From contig NC_011565.1 of the NCBI RefSeq assembly GCF_000010645.1, forward strand, positions 62,001 to 126,000: a DNA stretch of 64,000 bases, in the 5' to 3' direction. A program made the position numbers and the translations under genes. The DNA comes from Candidatus Azobacteroides pseudotrichonymphae genomovar. CFP2 (GTDB lineage: Bacteria > Bacteroidota > Bacteroidia > Bacteroidales > Azobacteroidaceae). Below the pieces are notes generated by a model. It saw nothing but the letters and a program-made list of their open reading frames with translations. It did no database searches and had not been told where the DNA came from. This document shows positions 49,086-59,156 of the stretch, in pieces (within the stretch, counting starts at the first letter, position 1; every line of letters begins with the position of its first letter).

Positions 49086-49109
49086 ATATATATATATATA
49101 TATATATAT
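49086..49109. repeat. (AT)12 microsatellite
   Basis: Twelve AT units upstream of the ribosomal superoperon, followed by CCTATATATA. It is likely polymorphic by slippage. Confidence 0.85.
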
Positions 49110-49140
49110 CCTATATATAAGTGATGATAAAGATTAATCT

Positions 49141-49171
49141 ACTTTCATATTACTTTCATATTACTTTCATA
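49141..49171. repeat. 11-bp tandem repeat, about 2.8 copies
   Basis: ACTTTCATATT repeated at 49141 and 49152, with a partial third copy from 49163. It is next to the (AT)n tract; probably slippage. Confidence 0.7.
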
Positions 49172-49191
49172 AACTTTCTTCATTAAGCTTG

Positions 49192-49331
49192 TTATTTACA
49201 ACGTATCAGATTCTCATACATCTTTTCACCTATAATCTCCTTAACTTCGTTAAAGTCACCACGTTCAAAACGAATTCTCGCCTTTCGTAAACAAATATTC
49301 TTCTTGCCTTTTTTCGCATATTACGGCTCAT
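49192..49331 (-). pseudogene. Small gene with a frameshift, downstream of rnz
   Basis: On the minus strand an ATG (MSRNMRKK) lies 25 bases after the rnz stop. After a run of six A (AAAAAAGG) the reading must shift frame by one to continue as NICLRKARIRFERGDFNEVK and EIIGEKMYENLIRCK, then stop. The second part looks like real coding sequence, with balanced charges. Adding one A would restore a 46-codon frame. I do not recognise the family. It could be a recent pseudogene, or a gene kept by poly-A slippage. Confidence 0.4.
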
Positions 49332-49356
49332 TTTCTCTCAAAGCTATTATATTATT

Positions 49357-50226
49357 CTAAATAATAGGCAATATCATCCGTTCACTCGCCAAAATCGTAT
49401 TAGGAAATATTTTTTGAGCTTCTTTTAATAAAAATGTTTCATCAGGATATCTAGCAGAAAAATGACCCAACATAAGTTTTTTTACATTAGCAGCCCTAGC
49501 TATCAAAGATGCTTGCTGAGCTGAAGAATGATAAGTTTCTTTGGCACGGGCTAAATCTTTATTACTATAAGTCGCCTCATGATAAAGCAAATCTACACCA
49601 GTTATCAACGGAATAATCTCTTCATAATACACTGTATCCGAACAATAAGCATATCTACAAGAAAAACTCGCCAACTTTGACAAACATGAACTAGAAACTG
49701 TTTGACTACCAGAAGTAACAAAATTACCTCTCTGCATATTGTTATCAAACAAATAGATAGGTTTTTCTTCAAATAAAAAACCAACAGTAGGCACTCTATG
49801 TTTCAGAGGAATCGTAAACACTCTCAACACTTGATCCTCAAAAATCAACCCACTACAAGTAGGATCAAAAGGATGAAACACTACCTGAAATGGCAATTCC
49901 TTAAAGAAATATTTTATTAAAGGCTGAAATAAACATTTAGTATCTGGATGAGAATAAATGCATAAATCAACTGTACGCCCTAATAACACAAACATTGATA
50001 CTAACCCTAGTAATCCAAAACAATGATCACCATGCAAATGAGAAATAAAAATATGATTAAGTCGTTGAAACTTCAAATTCATTGCACGAAATTGCAACTG
50101 ACTCCCTTCTCCGCAATCGATCATATATAATTCTCCATTCAAATTAACTATTTGAGAGCTTAAAGAATGCCTAGTAGCAGGAAGAGCTGATCCACAACCC
50201 AATATATTCACTTCAAACTGTCTCAT
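49357..50226 (-). CDS. rnz: Ribonuclease Z
   Basis: 289 residues. The metallo-beta-lactamase motif HLHGDH begins at H63; Asp in YCSDT and His in MLGHFSARY complete the two-zinc site. A PxKHRV-like flap (IPLKHRVPTVGF) is recognisable. It cuts the 3' trailer of tRNA precursors, which fits the tRNAs here that lack encoded CCA. It is slightly shorter than Bacteroides enzymes. The gene-free 352 bases upstream hold no clear promoter. Confidence 0.95.
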   Translation of the reverse strand: MRQFEVNILGCGSALPATRHSLSSQIVNLNGELYMIDCGEGSQLQFRAMNLKFQRLNHIFISHLHGDHCFGLLGLVSMFVLLGRTVDLCIYSHPDTKCLFQPLIKYFFKELPFQVVFHPFDPTCSGLIFEDQVLRVFTIPLKHRVPTVGFLFEEKPIYLFDNNMQRGNFVTSGSQTVSSSCLSKLASFSCRYAYCSDTVYYEEIIPLITGVDLLYHEATYSNKDLARAKETYHSSAQQASLIARAANVKKLMLGHFSARYPDETFLLKEAQKIFPNTILASERMILPII

Positions 50227-50578
50227 GATTGCTTTATGTCTATCAACTTATGAAATTGCAAGCTTACAATGCTCAATTTTGGAAAAAATTTGATTTGTTC
50301 TACAACAATAATTTATACTAGTTACTGTAGCAACTACACTTCTCATAAAAAAGTTTAGGACTTAATAAAAATAATGTCTGAATAATGTCTAGCTATGGAC
50401 AAAAATTTTTACTTTTCGAAATAGACAACTGATGGATTTTACATTAACAGCTAAACTCAACCAATGATCCTCAAAACATTACACTTTATTTGATCCAAAA
50501 AATTTAATATGTGGAAGAGAAGCCGAAAATAAAAATTGATGAACAAATATAAAATGAATACATCAAAGCTTTACCTTA
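50227..50578. other. Gene-free spacer between rnz and metG
   Basis: 352 bases, AT-rich, with a short tandem repeat (aataatgtct at 50370 and 50381). The minus strand is directly downstream of the truncated metG frame. It does not encode the missing tRNA-binding domain in any frame. Confidence 0.55.
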
Positions 50579-52252
50579 TTATTTTTTTGTCTCATGTAAT
50601 CTTTGAATTTGACGCTCAATAACCTCATCTTCAATTTTTTCAAACAACAAATCAAAAGGATTAAGCTGATGTCCAGCTTCTAATAAATTCATTTCTCCAA
50701 ATTGAGACCATTTTAAATTACCCTTGCGAATAAAACGACAAATTTTATCTACTGTAAAAGGTAAAAAAGGTTCAAATACAATAGTAAGATTGACTATCAT
50801 TTGTAAAGCCACATTCAATACAGTAGCTGTACGAAATATGTCTTTTCTTGCAGTTTTCCATGCTTCAGTATCCGTCAAATACTTATTCCCAATACGGACC
50901 AAACTCATAGCTTCCTTCAAAGCATCACGAAAATGATACTGCCCTAAATAATTTTCCAAAATTATTTTTGATCGAAAAAATTTTTCTAAAACATTTCGAT
51001 CATAATCCCTTAATTCACCGAGCTTAGGAACTTTTCCTTCAAAATATTTGTGAGTAAGCACTAAAACTCTATTAACAAAATTTCCAAGTATAGCAACTAA
51101 TTCATTGTTATTACGTGCCTGAAAATCCCTCCATGTAAAATCGCCATCTTTAGTTTCAGGTGCATTAGCTATCAAAACATAACGTAAAACATCTTGTTGT
51201 CCAGGAAATTCTTCCAAATATTCATGTAGCCAAACTGCCCAATTACGGGAAGTAGATATTTTTTCTCCTTCCAAATTTAAAAATTCATTAGCGGGCACAT
51301 TATCTGGCAATATATACCCTTCATGAGCTTTCAACATAACCGGAAAGATAATACAATGAAATACAATATTATCTTTCCCAATAAAATGTACAAGCTTAGT
51401 ACTGGGGTCTTTCCACCATTTCTTCCAATCGTTTGGAGAATATTCTATAGTATTAGAAATATAACCTATAGGGGCATCAAACCAAACATATAATACTTTG
51501 CCCTCAGCACCTTTTATTGGAACAGGAATTCCCCAATCAAGGTCTCTGCTTACAGCACGATGGAACAATCCTGTTTCTAACCAAGATTTGCACTGCCCAA
51601 CAACGTTAGTTTTCCATTCTCTATGTTCTTCCAAAATCCATTTTTTTAGCCATTCTGTATATTCGTCCAAAGGCAAATACCAATGTTTAGTCTCTCTTAC
51701 CTTGGGTAGGGTATTTGTGATAACAGATTTTGGATCAAGTAAATCCATGGCGTTAATAAAAGCTCCACATGATTCGCATTGATCCCCATATGCCTGTTTA
51801 TATCCACACAAATAACACGTTCCAGAAATATAACGATCTGCAAGAAATAATTTGGCATGTGTATCATAATATTGTCCTGTAATTTTCTCTACTAATTTTC
51901 CCTTATCATATAAATGGCGAAAAAATTCCGATGCTGTCTGATGATGTATTAATGAGGATGTTCGGGAATAAATATCAAAGGTAATCCCAAAATCTTCAAA
52001 AGATTTTTTAATAAGATGATGATAACGATCCACAACTTTCTGTGGGGTACTACCTTCTTCTCTAGCTTTCAAGGCAATTGGCACACCGTGTTCATCCGAA
52101 CCCCCTATAAACAAAACTTCTTCCCCTCGTAGTCGCAAATAACGAGCATAAATATCCGCCGGGATATAAACACCTGCTAAGTGTCCAATATGAACAGGAC
52201 CATTAGCATATGGCAAAGCAGAAGTGATCAAAAACCTTTTGTAATTTTCCAT
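50579..52252 (-). CDS. metG: Methionyl-tRNA synthetase, lacking the C-terminal tRNA-binding domain
   Basis: 557 residues. HIGH motif H21-H24 (VHIGHLAG), zinc knuckle C146, C149, C159, C162, and the KMSKS equivalent KISTS at 331-335. The anticodon-binding helices ([18 protein letters not shown] and DKICRFIRK) are complete. Bacteroides MetG is about 680 residues, with an EMAPII-like C-terminal domain; here the protein ends in the linker ([13 protein letters not shown]). It charges tRNA-Met. A strong hairpin lies just upstream of the start. Confidence 0.94.
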   Translation of the reverse strand: MENYKRFLITSALPYANGPVHIGHLAGVYIPADIYARYLRLRGEEVLFIGGSDEHGVPIALKAREEGSTPQKVVDRYHHLIKKSFEDFGITFDIYSRTSSLIHHQTASEFFRHLYDKGKLVEKITGQYYDTHAKLFLADRYISGTCYLCGYKQAYGDQCESCGAFINAMDLLDPKSVITNTLPKVRETKHWYLPLDEYTEWLKKWILEEHREWKTNVVGQCKSWLETGLFHRAVSRDLDWGIPVPIKGAEGKVLYVWFDAPIGYISNTIEYSPNDWKKWWKDPSTKLVHFIGKDNIVFHCIIFPVMLKAHEGYILPDNVPANEFLNLEGEKISTSRNWAVWLHEYLEEFPGQQDVLRYVLIANAPETKDGDFTWRDFQARNNNELVAILGNFVNRVLVLTHKYFEGKVPKLGELRDYDRNVLEKFFRSKIILENYLGQYHFRDALKEAMSLVRIGNKYLTDTEAWKTARKDIFRTATVLNVALQMIVNLTIVFEPFLPFTVDKICRFIRKGNLKWSQFGEMNLLEAGHQLNPFDLLFEKIEDEVIERQIQRLHETKK

Positions 52253-52719
52253 TTCATACTACATTTAGCTATACTTGTGGTTTCATAAATGTTCTTACAT
52301 TATGAAACTACGAGTATAATATAAAGAAAAGACTTCTCTGTGCTAATTTAGAAGAAATACTTAATAATTAGATAGCTTCAACAAAACATATTGACCTAGA
52401 TTTTTATGAGGGACGAATTATTCTCATCTATCCAAATGTAATATTTTGTATATTGCATTGCGGTGTATAAAGTAGTAGAAAAACTCTAATTTTTTTGTAT
52501 CACTTTACTGAAAAGGATGATATATATGATCCCGATACTTTTAAATCACCCCACCCCCCCTCTATCAGGTCTGGATCCTGCTTCTCCTTTACATAGAGTC
52601 ATTCGTCTGCCAACAGACCGAAATTATTGTGGTATTTAATCCAGAAAGCATGGATTATAGCATATAATTATAATTTATCTGATTTATAAAATCAAGCCAA
52701 TAAATATAAAAATGGTAAA
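52253..52719. other. Shared upstream region of metG and proS
   Basis: A 467-base spacer between divergent synthetase genes. It holds a 19-bp hairpin next to metG (52270-52318). No tRNA, T-box or other recognisable riboswitch is visible; a C-rich stretch lies at 52549-52563. Confidence 0.55.
52270..52318. promoter_or_regulatory. 19-bp hairpin upstream of metG
   Basis: Arms TATACTTGTGGTTTCATAA (52270-52288) and TTATGAAACTACGAGTATA (52300-52318) pair over all 19 positions on the plus-strand RNA if two G-U pairs are allowed. On the minus-strand metG leader RNA the same positions give two A-C mismatches. The loop is 11 bases. The hairpin ends 17 bases before the metG ATG, so it could control ribosome access, or act as a terminator or a protein-binding site. 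Confidence 0.55.
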
Positions 52720-52764
52720 ATGGTAAAAGAAATAAAGGAGCTTACACCCAAAAGTGTAAGCTCC
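52712..52764 (+). promoter_or_regulatory. Short upstream ORF and hairpin at the proS start
   Basis: An out-of-frame ATG at 52712 (ATGGTAAAATGGTAA, encoding MVKW then stop) overlaps the proS ATG at 52720; the 8-base unit ATGGTAAA is duplicated. Inside the first codons of proS, GGAGCTTACAC (52737-52747) and GTGTAAGCTCC (52754-52764) form a perfect 11-bp stem with a 6-base loop. The first GGAG could also act as SD-like sequence. Confidence 0.5.
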
Positions 52765-54201
52765 TCTCGATGGTATAATGACTTAGTTATTAAGGCCGAT
52801 TTAGCGGAAAATTCTGCCGTACGGGGTTGTATGGTAATTAAGCCATATGGCTACGCCATATGGGAAAAAATTCAGAGGCAATTGGATGAGATGTTTAAGG
52901 AAACAGGACATGTAAATGCTTATTTCCCTTTGTTTATTCCCAAGTCTTTTCTAAACAGAGAAGCCAGCCATATAGAAGGTTTTGCCAAAGAATGTGCCAT
53001 AGTAACTCATTATAGATTAAAAAATGATCCAATAGGGAAAGGAATAATTGTTGATTCGGAAGCTAAACTTGAAGAAGAGTTAATTATACGTCCTACTTCT
53101 GAAAGTATTATTTGGAATACTTATAAAAAATGGATTCATTCCTATCGCGATTTACCTATTTTAATAAATCAATGGGCAAATGTAGTCCGTTGGGAGATGC
53201 GTACTCGGCTGTTTTTGAGGACAGCAGAATTCCTCTGGCAAGAAGGACATACCGCTCACACTTCTAAAGAAGAAGCTATTGAAGAAACCTTGAAAATACT
53301 GGATATATATGCCAATTTTGTAGAACAATACATGGCTATTCCAGTAACTAAAGGAGTTAAAACTCCTTGTGAACGATTTGCAGGAGCAACCGATACATAT
53401 TGCATTGAAACCTTAATGCAAGATGGGAAAGCACTTCAAGCAGGAACTTCTCATTTTTTAGGACAAAACTTTGCAAAAGCTTTTGATGTTCAATTCCTTA
53501 ATAAAAAAGGGAAAAGAGAATATGTATGGGCTACCTCTTGGGGTGTTTCAACTCGCTTAATGGGAGCATTAATTATGATGCATTCAGATGACAACGGTTT
53601 GGTATTACCTCCAAAACTTGCTCCTTGCCAAATAGTTATTATTCCTGTCTCCAAAGACAGAACAAGTTTAGAAGATATAAATGAAAAAGCAACAAACATT
53701 ATCAATGATTTTAAAAACTTAGATATTAATGTAAAATATGATAATACTGACAATAAAAAACCTGGATGGAAATTTGCTGAATACGAATTAAAAGGTATTC
53801 CCATTCGTTTGACTTTAGGTACTCGCGATTTAGAAAATGGAACAATTGAGGTGTCTCGTAGAGACACATTAACCAAAGAAACTATTTCAATTAATAATAT
53901 CACCGACTATGCAAATAATCTTTTGAACGATATTCAACAAAATATTTACCAAAAAGCATTAGACTACCGTTCAGCAAATACTGTTTATGTAGATAATTAT
54001 GATGAATTCAAAGAAAGAATAGAAGAAGGTGGATTTATTATGGCTCATTGGGATGGAACTGCTAAAACTGAAGAACAAATTAAAAAAGAAACTAAGGCAA
54101 CCATCCGTTGTATTCCTCTAAATGGGGATATTACACCAGGGATAGACATGTTAACCGGAATGCCATCTAAACAACGAGTCATCTTTGCAAGAGCATATTA
54201 A
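52720..54201 (+). CDS. proS: Prolyl-tRNA synthetase, eukaryote/archaeon-like type
   Basis: 493 residues, full length for the type without an editing insertion. Class II motifs: [19 protein letters not shown] (motif 1), [16 protein letters not shown] with [23 protein letters not shown] (motif 2 region), and the C-terminal zinc-domain remnant. It loads proline onto tRNA. The start is the second of two overlapping ATG codons. It reads divergently from metG. Confidence 0.96.
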   Translation: MVKEIKELTPKSVSSSRWYNDLVIKADLAENSAVRGCMVIKPYGYAIWEKIQRQLDEMFKETGHVNAYFPLFIPKSFLNREASHIEGFAKECAIVTHYRLKNDPIGKGIIVDSEAKLEEELIIRPTSESIIWNTYKKWIHSYRDLPILINQWANVVRWEMRTRLFLRTAEFLWQEGHTAHTSKEEAIEETLKILDIYANFVEQYMAIPVTKGVKTPCERFAGATDTYCIETLMQDGKALQAGTSHFLGQNFAKAFDVQFLNKKGKREYVWATSWGVSTRLMGALIMMHSDDNGLVLPPKLAPCQIVIIPVSKDRTSLEDINEKATNIINDFKNLDINVKYDNTDNKKPGWKFAEYELKGIPIRLTLGTRDLENGTIEVSRRDTLTKETISINNITDYANNLLNDIQQNIYQKALDYRSANTVYVDNYDEFKERIEEGGFIMAHWDGTAKTEEQIKKETKATIRCIPLNGDITPGIDMLTGMPSKQRVIFARAY

Positions 54202-54685
54202 AGGTATAGACAAATCATACTTGTTCAATGAGTAAATAATACGAAATATTTATATTTATATATTACTCCTGATTATTAAAATAATTTAAGTCCTTCCCTC
54301 ATATAAAAACTCTACCGTTAGCAACCGGAACAACAGATCCGATTTCTGTTGATAAAAGTTCCCCTGTATAAACGAAACGCTCAAAAGCTTCATTCAGCAA
54401 TCATCTGTAGCAACCCTTTCCATACAATTCTACTCAACTGATATCTCGATATCCCACTTCTCCTTCTGGTTTTATTTTGCTCTGACAATAAATCAAAAAT
54501 GAATAGATCTATTTTTCAAGAAAAAAAATAAAATTAGCACTTTCAATATTTCATTTCCTCATGAGCTTGATTTCGCAAAGAAATTTCCCCATTCCCATAT
54601 TGAGAAGATAAAAATCAACTTCCCTATCTACTTTCCTATCTTTATCTCTCACAAATATTCTCTCACCATAATTCTCATTTAGGAT

Positions 54686-54946
54686 TCAATACATCTTACA
54701 AAGTATTTCATCAGTACCTTCCTCAAATGCTTTACCTACAGTACTCCGATAACTGCCCAAAGAAGCATATGCATGACAAATAAAGTATTGATCATAATCA
54801 ATATGTCTCATTGACTGTAAGTCAACGCAACGATAGACTTTTACATATATTACTGATAGAGGTTTAATAGTTAAATCACTATCAATCTTTTCACGGGACA
54901 ATTCTTTGTTATTTATAGATCTTTTCCCTATACCAGTCGACAACAT
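54686..54946 (-). pseudogene. Fragment with possible ribosome-binding site, unknown function
   Basis: 86 codons from an ATG (MLSTGIGKRSINNKELS) preceded by GGAGGAGGAG. It ends KAFEEGTDEILCKMY. The middle (IKPLSVIYVKVYRCVDLQSM) looks natural, but no domain is recognisable. It could be a small intact gene, or the 3' piece of the fragment at 54928-55113 joined by a frameshift. Confidence 0.3.
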
Positions 54947-55113
54947 CTCCTCCTCCAACCTAAATCAAACAAGTTACCTGGAGAGAACGGTGACACGTTA
55001 TAAAAATCCTCTTCGGAAAGTCTGGAAACTATTGTGAAATAATTCTCATCCCTTATTGTGCTTTTCTCAATATCTTTTACCATTTGTAGACTCAATGTCA
55101 TCTGTCTATTCAC
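54928..55113 (-). pseudogene. Fragment, unknown function
   Basis: About 60 codons starting at GTG, with natural-looking segments (VKDIEKSTIRDENYFTIVS, RLSEEDFYNVSPFSPGNLF). It overlaps the next fragment in another frame, which suggests a frameshift between the two. The family is not recognised. Confidence 0.3.
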
Positions 55114-55216
55114 TCGTTAAAGGTTTCCACTATTACAAATAACGTTTTGTTATCTCAACGCCGTCCTTCACAATGCCCTACTTCACCCATACAAATCATA
55201 ATGATGAATGTTCCAG

Positions 55217-55510
55217 TCAGGCAGCATTGTTCATTCTCTTTCTATAAACCATCAGGTATTCTATTGCCATGTTAGCTCTGTAAGCCATCGGCTTACGATA
55301 TAATCTGGATCTGCCGATACAATTCTTCACACTACACTCCAACTTTTCTAAAATATTATTATCAATAAACTCACATCCTATTTTCACAAGTATGCAGTGC
55401 AGATCAAACGGTATCGAATACCATTCGCTAGAATGAGTCCAACTAATTCGCAGTACAATCCACAGGAGAGGTATTGATAATAAGAAAACCTCCCTTCTTT
55501 CGTTATGCAA
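55217..55510 (-). pseudogene. Fragment, unknown function
   Basis: 97 codons opening at a TTG with no ATG start; it ends IEYLMVYRKRMNNAA. Basic and aromatic residues cluster in the last third (GRSRLYRKPMAYRANM). Probably the 3' end of a decayed gene. Family not recognised. Confidence 0.3.
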
Positions 55511-55783
55511 CGAGAGTCTTTCAAAAACTGAACAAAAAAATAAGGGTGTGACTAATAGTTTGGATAAACAGAATAGTCTCTTGAATTGTAACTAAGACAA
55601 AAAAGTAAAAGTTAAATGAATTGATCTCTTCTCCTAAATGCTGAAGTATATCCGGAACATCACATAGTACTCTCTCCACATTGAAGAGTTAGAAATTTAC
55701 CAAAGTGCATGTGGTTCGAATCTTTATCCTGATGATAAAGTACAAAAGAAGAACTCTTTCTCAATAAACTACTTAATCATCTC

Positions 55784-56026
55784 ATGCTATATGATTTCAC
55801 CAACCTTTTAATTAATACCTCATTATTCCCCATTGTGTCTTTCTTAAATACAAGCCAAATGACAAATGAACTGACATACATTTTTCAGGATCTCTATTCT
55901 GAAGAATCGATCCTTTCCCTGTTGAAAGAAGAGATAGATTTGAATCTGTCAATAACGGAACAGGATTTTTCTACTTCCGGGATAGACATGATCTGTTATT
56001 CGTCTCCTTGTAATTTAGACAACTAG
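55784..56026 (+). pseudogene. Fragment, unknown function
   Basis: 80 codons from an ATG; the second ATG gives MTNELTYIFQDLYSEESILS and then LLKEEIDLNLSITEQDFSTS. The composition looks coding-like. It is probably a relic; it stands alone between non-coding stretches. Confidence 0.3.
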
Positions 56027-56324
56027 ACTAGATATCACTTCTTAGCCAGGGAGTGAACCTATTTCTTATTTATGGAATAGTCATAGATCAGTCATTCGTT
56101 GTGGGATCGAATAACATCACTGTATGATTTTTTACCGATTAGATCAAAAAGAGAAGCTCCACAACAACAGTCCAATTGCAGTAAAGGAACTCACTGTTCT
56201 TCATGGTTCAACCATAACAGAGATATAAACCTTTCGCTACAAGAAAAAAGGGAGAGGAACAACCGTGTGTGAAGTTCTTTCATACCAATTAATAGGTAGA
56301 TAAATAAATGATTTTTTCATCAAA

Positions 56325-56356
56325 CGAGAGATAACCATCGCGAGAGATAACCATCG
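56325..56356. repeat. Exact 16-bp tandem duplication
   Basis: CGAGAGATAACCATCG occurs at 56325-56340 and again at 56341-56356 with no change. It lies in the relic zone, and is a recent slippage product. Confidence 0.85.
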
Positions 56357-56648
56357 TGTGAAAACGAAAACCGACTCCATCCATGCTCCTTTTCTTTTTA
56401 GGATAGGAGGTCTTGCCGAAGATTAGAGTGGTCTTCCCTTTTTAAATTTCATCTTAATAATGAATAAGGAATTTATCATGTTTAGTTCAACTTTTTTTTG
56501 TATATAGAGTCTAATCTAGACGTAAGGATCAATCTAAAATTACATAATTAACTGGTTTATATTAAGTTACATATAATTTTGGGTGAAATAAAAATACATA
56601 TTTAACGAATTTAGGTAGTGTTTTTTATCTATTTCGTATTTTGTGTAA

Positions 56649-56957
56649 GATCTTGAAAAAGAGGATTGTACGAATAAAGAATTGTTGAATATATTGGAGC
56701 AATGGAGTAAAAGGATTTCTCCAAAAGAAATACATGAATGTGATCATCCGAAAGAAGAGTATTTCATTGAAAGTATTCAGTCGTTTGATACTGGCTTGCG
56801 TAAATGTATACGTGTGATTCAGGCTATATCAAAAATGGGAGAAAGAAAAATATCCTTGTTGTACAAGAGAGTACTAGTTGGTTTTGTGAAATGCTTAAAG
56901 GACTGGATCGATACAGTTATCTCGTTGATTCCAGATTTTCGTATGCAGGGAATATGA
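56649..56957 (+). pseudogene. Fragment, unknown function
   Basis: An open frame without an ATG start that follows a TAA at 56646: DLEKEDCTNKELLNILEQWS, then RISPKEIHECDHPKEEYFIE and SIQSFDTGLRKCIRVIQAI. Around 56830 another frame becomes the more natural one (LVVQESTSWFCEMLKGLDRY), so a frameshift is likely. The product is not recognised. Confidence 0.35.
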
Positions 56958-57164
56958 ATATCATTTCCCCTTCCTTATCGACTTGCAACTGCAAGTTATG
57001 ATTTTTCTCACCCGAGATGCTTGTACTTGAATAGATTATAAAATATTTTCGGGGTCAAACAACATGGGGAATAATAAACCAAACAGTCTGATTGACAGAG
57101 ATTATTTGTTTAGAAATGTGTGGATATCACTACACTCTCTCATCCTTCTTACTGGACAATAAGG

Positions 57165-57287
57165 ATGAGAATTACAAACAGACTAGGTGAGCTCTTTCGT
57201 AATTTGCAGAAAGAGACGATTGAATACGAAGATGGGAAAGGGAAATTAGGTGCTAGTATTTATTTTTTCTCACAAGGTCAGAAATAG
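57165..57287 (+). pseudogene. Fragment, unknown function
   Basis: 40 codons from an ATG: MRITNRLGELFRNLQKETIE, then YEDGKGKLGASIYFFSQGQK and a TAG. The composition is natural. It is followed 46 bases later by another short frame. Probably part of the same decayed gene as 56649-56957. Confidence 0.3.
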
Positions 57288-57333
57288 ATAGATATAAACG
57301 TACTGTAACTCTTCGGGCAAAATCGGAAATCCT

Positions 57334-57480
57334 ATGGAATTTTTGCTGGATTTTACAGGTATAAAAAGAGCTGTAGCAAGTGGAAAAGTACCGTATTTTT
57401 CTATTCTCAAAAATGTGTCTTCCATACATTGGCTTATACTTCTGGCATGGCAGAAGAAACCACCTTTAATATATAAGTAG
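57334..57480 (+). pseudogene. Fragment, unknown function
   Basis: 48 codons: MEFLLDFTGIKRAVASGKVP, then YFSILKNVSSIHWLILLAWQ and a short tail. Upstream in the same frame lies KIGNP-like sequence. No domain recognised. Confidence 0.3.
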
Positions 57481-57842
57481 AAAGTCTTTTAAAGACTTAT
57501 GCCTAAGTCAGGGACAAGTATAAACATACAAACAGCCGAGAGAATTTTTTATTCGTGTAATTGAGCCGACAAGGAGAGAGCTTGACGAGAAACCTTACAC
57601 AGTTTTACCTTATAATCCAGCATCTGAGAAGGTGAGAAGGAACGAAAACTTCTTCCCCGAAGAAAACAAAAGAAAGACTATGGGACTCACTTTATTTATT
57701 CTAAGTAATCAAAAGTAAGATACTTATATGTATGTTAATCTATGTAATTCAAAGTGTCAATCATTGATGTAGATAGCTTTTTATTCTCCTTTCTAATAAA
57801 ATTTTAAGTATACTAACTTTATTACATTCTCTTTTTATCTGT

Positions 57843-58190
57843 TCACTTTTTAATCTTATCCACAATTTCCTTGAATGCTCCAGCGTGATTCATAGCAAGA
57901 TCAGCGAGTACTTTACGATTAATCTCAATACTATTTCTGTGGAGCCCTCTCATAAATTCGGAGTAAGACAACCCCTCCAAACGAGCTGCAGCATTGATAC
58001 GTTGGACCCATAAAGAACGAAAAATTCGTTTTTTAGTTCTTCTATCGCGGAAAGCATAAGTTAAACCTTTTTCCCAAGTGTTTTTAGCAACTGTCAACAC
58101 ATTCTTCCTTGCACCATAATAACCTTTTGTTAATTTAAAAATCCTTTTCCTTTTAGCTCTTGAAGCTACATGATTAACTGATCTAGGCAT
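57843..58190 (-). CDS. rplT: 50S ribosomal protein L20
   Basis: 115 residues. [20 protein letters not shown] at the start, [22 protein letters not shown] and [20 protein letters not shown] follow. L20 is an early 50S assembly protein; in E. coli it represses its own operon. It is the last gene of infC-rpmI-rplT. Confidence 0.97.
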   Translation of the reverse strand: MPRSVNHVASRAKRKRIFKLTKGYYGARKNVLTVAKNTWEKGLTYAFRDRRTKKRIFRSLWVQRINAAARLEGLSYSEFMRGLHRNSIEINRKVLADLAMNHAGAFKEIVDKIKK

Positions 58191-58239
58191 AATAAATCAA
58201 AATATTAAAAAATTAGCTATTAATAAACCTTTTGGAAAA

Positions 58240-58437
58240 TTACTTAACTCTTAATAGCCTCTTCACATTATTTACATCAGATCGATCAAGAATAGAAAAA
58301 TGCGTCAGCCTTCTCTTTTGCTTTTTAGTTTTCTTTGTAAGAATATGACTTTTATAAGCGTGTTTCCTTTTAATTTTTCCTGTTCCCGTGAGAGCGAATC
58401 TTTTTTTTGCACCGGAATTAGTTCTCATTTTCGGCAT
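58240..58437 (-). CDS. rpmI: 50S ribosomal protein L35
   Basis: 65 residues. [20 protein letters not shown] at the start, [24 protein letters not shown] in part, ending NNVKRLLRV. It sits between infC and rplT, the standard order. Confidence 0.96.
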   Translation of the reverse strand: MPKMRTNSGAKKRFALTGTGKIKRKHAYKSHILTKKTKKQKRRLTHFSILDRSDVNNVKRLLRVK

Positions 58438-58559
58438 TTGTATTCTATACTTTAAACTTATAAATTTATAATAATTTGAAAATCAAACAAATATATAGAG
58501 CAGCAATCTTTAAAAGAAACGAAAAATTTTCTCATTATTTTTCTGATCTATTTTTTGAT

Positions 58560-59111
58560 TCACCTCTTCAATCTCCTAGAGATAATCTCTACTTTTTTGG
58601 GAGCAAGTGTGATAATCATCTTTTTCCCCTCTAAAATAGGCAATTGTTCTACCTTACCATAATCTTCCAAATCGTTAGCAAATCGAAGCAACAATATTTC
58701 TCCTTGCTCTTTGAAAAGAATTGAACGTCCTCTGAAAAATACATAAGCTTTAACCTTATTCCCTTCTTCAAGAAAACTTTTAGCATGCTTTAGTTTGAAA
58801 CTGTAATCATGTTCATCAGTTTGCGGACCAAAACGAATTTCTTTTACAACAATTTTTGACAATTTGACTTTCTGCTCTTTCTGATGCTTTTTTTGTTGAA
58901 AAATAAATTTTTGATAATCAAATATTTTACAAACAGGAGGAACAGCAGTGGGTGATATCTCAATTAGATCCAACTCTAACTCACCTGCCATTCTCAATGC
59001 TTCCGAAATCGGATAAATCCTTTGTTCAACATTATTTCCTACAACACGAACCTCTTCCGACCTAATTTCCTCGTTAATCCTATACTGGTCTTTTAACTTA
59101 TCTTTTCTCAT
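58560..59111 (-). CDS. infC: Translation initiation factor IF-3
   Basis: 183 residues from an ATG ([17 protein letters not shown]); a TTG precedes it. The N-domain has [25 protein letters not shown] in part, and the C-domain [25 protein letters not shown] in part (key motif [14 protein letters not shown]). IF-3 blocks premature subunit joining and checks the initiator tRNA. It does not use the rare AUU start of E. coli. A short repeat separates it from thrS. Confidence 0.95.
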   Translation of the reverse strand: MRKDKLKDQYRINEEIRSEEVRVVGNNVEQRIYPISEALRMAGELELDLIEISPTAVPPVCKIFDYQKFIFQQKKHQKEQKVKLSKIVVKEIRFGPQTDEHDYSFKLKHAKSFLEEGNKVKAYVFFRGRSILFKEQGEILLLRFANDLEDYGKVEQLPILEGKKMIITLAPKKVEIISRRLKR

Positions 59112-59127
59112 CAAGATAAATTGTAAT

Positions 59128-59155
59128 ATAAATTATAAATTATAAATTATAAATT
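59128..59155. repeat. Four tandem copies of ATAAATT
   Basis: Four exact copies of the heptamer ATAAATT in the spacer between thrS and infC. Slippage product. Confidence 0.85.
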
Positions 59156-59156
59156 A

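Larger units (their letters stand above)
48730..49191. other. Gene-free region upstream of rpsL
   Basis: About 460 bases holding the unrecognised promoter of the ribosomal superoperon. It has a long (AT)n tract (49086-49109) and an 11-bp tandem repeat (49141-49171), but no clear TAnnTTTG box close to rpsL. The (AT)n tract could be a cruciform or bend. Confidence 0.5.
54202..57842. other. 3.6-kb relic zone with fragments on both strands
   Basis: Much of this stretch has 38-42% GC by eye, closer to coding regions here than to spacers (about 25%). It contains no complete gene, only short frames without common starts, listed separately. This pattern fits recently inactivated genes. I recognise no family. 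Three dozen more codon-rich bases surround each fragment. 54202-54685 and 57481-57842 hold nothing I can name. Confidence 0.55.

Noticed and set aside
52549-52640. Possible tRNA or T-box between metG and proS
   Set aside because: No cloverleaf or T-box stem could be drawn; the C-rich run and the nearby small palindromes do not fit.
55700-55735. GGTTCGAATC sequence that resembles a tRNA T-loop
   Set aside because: The flanking bases do not form acceptor or anticodon stems.
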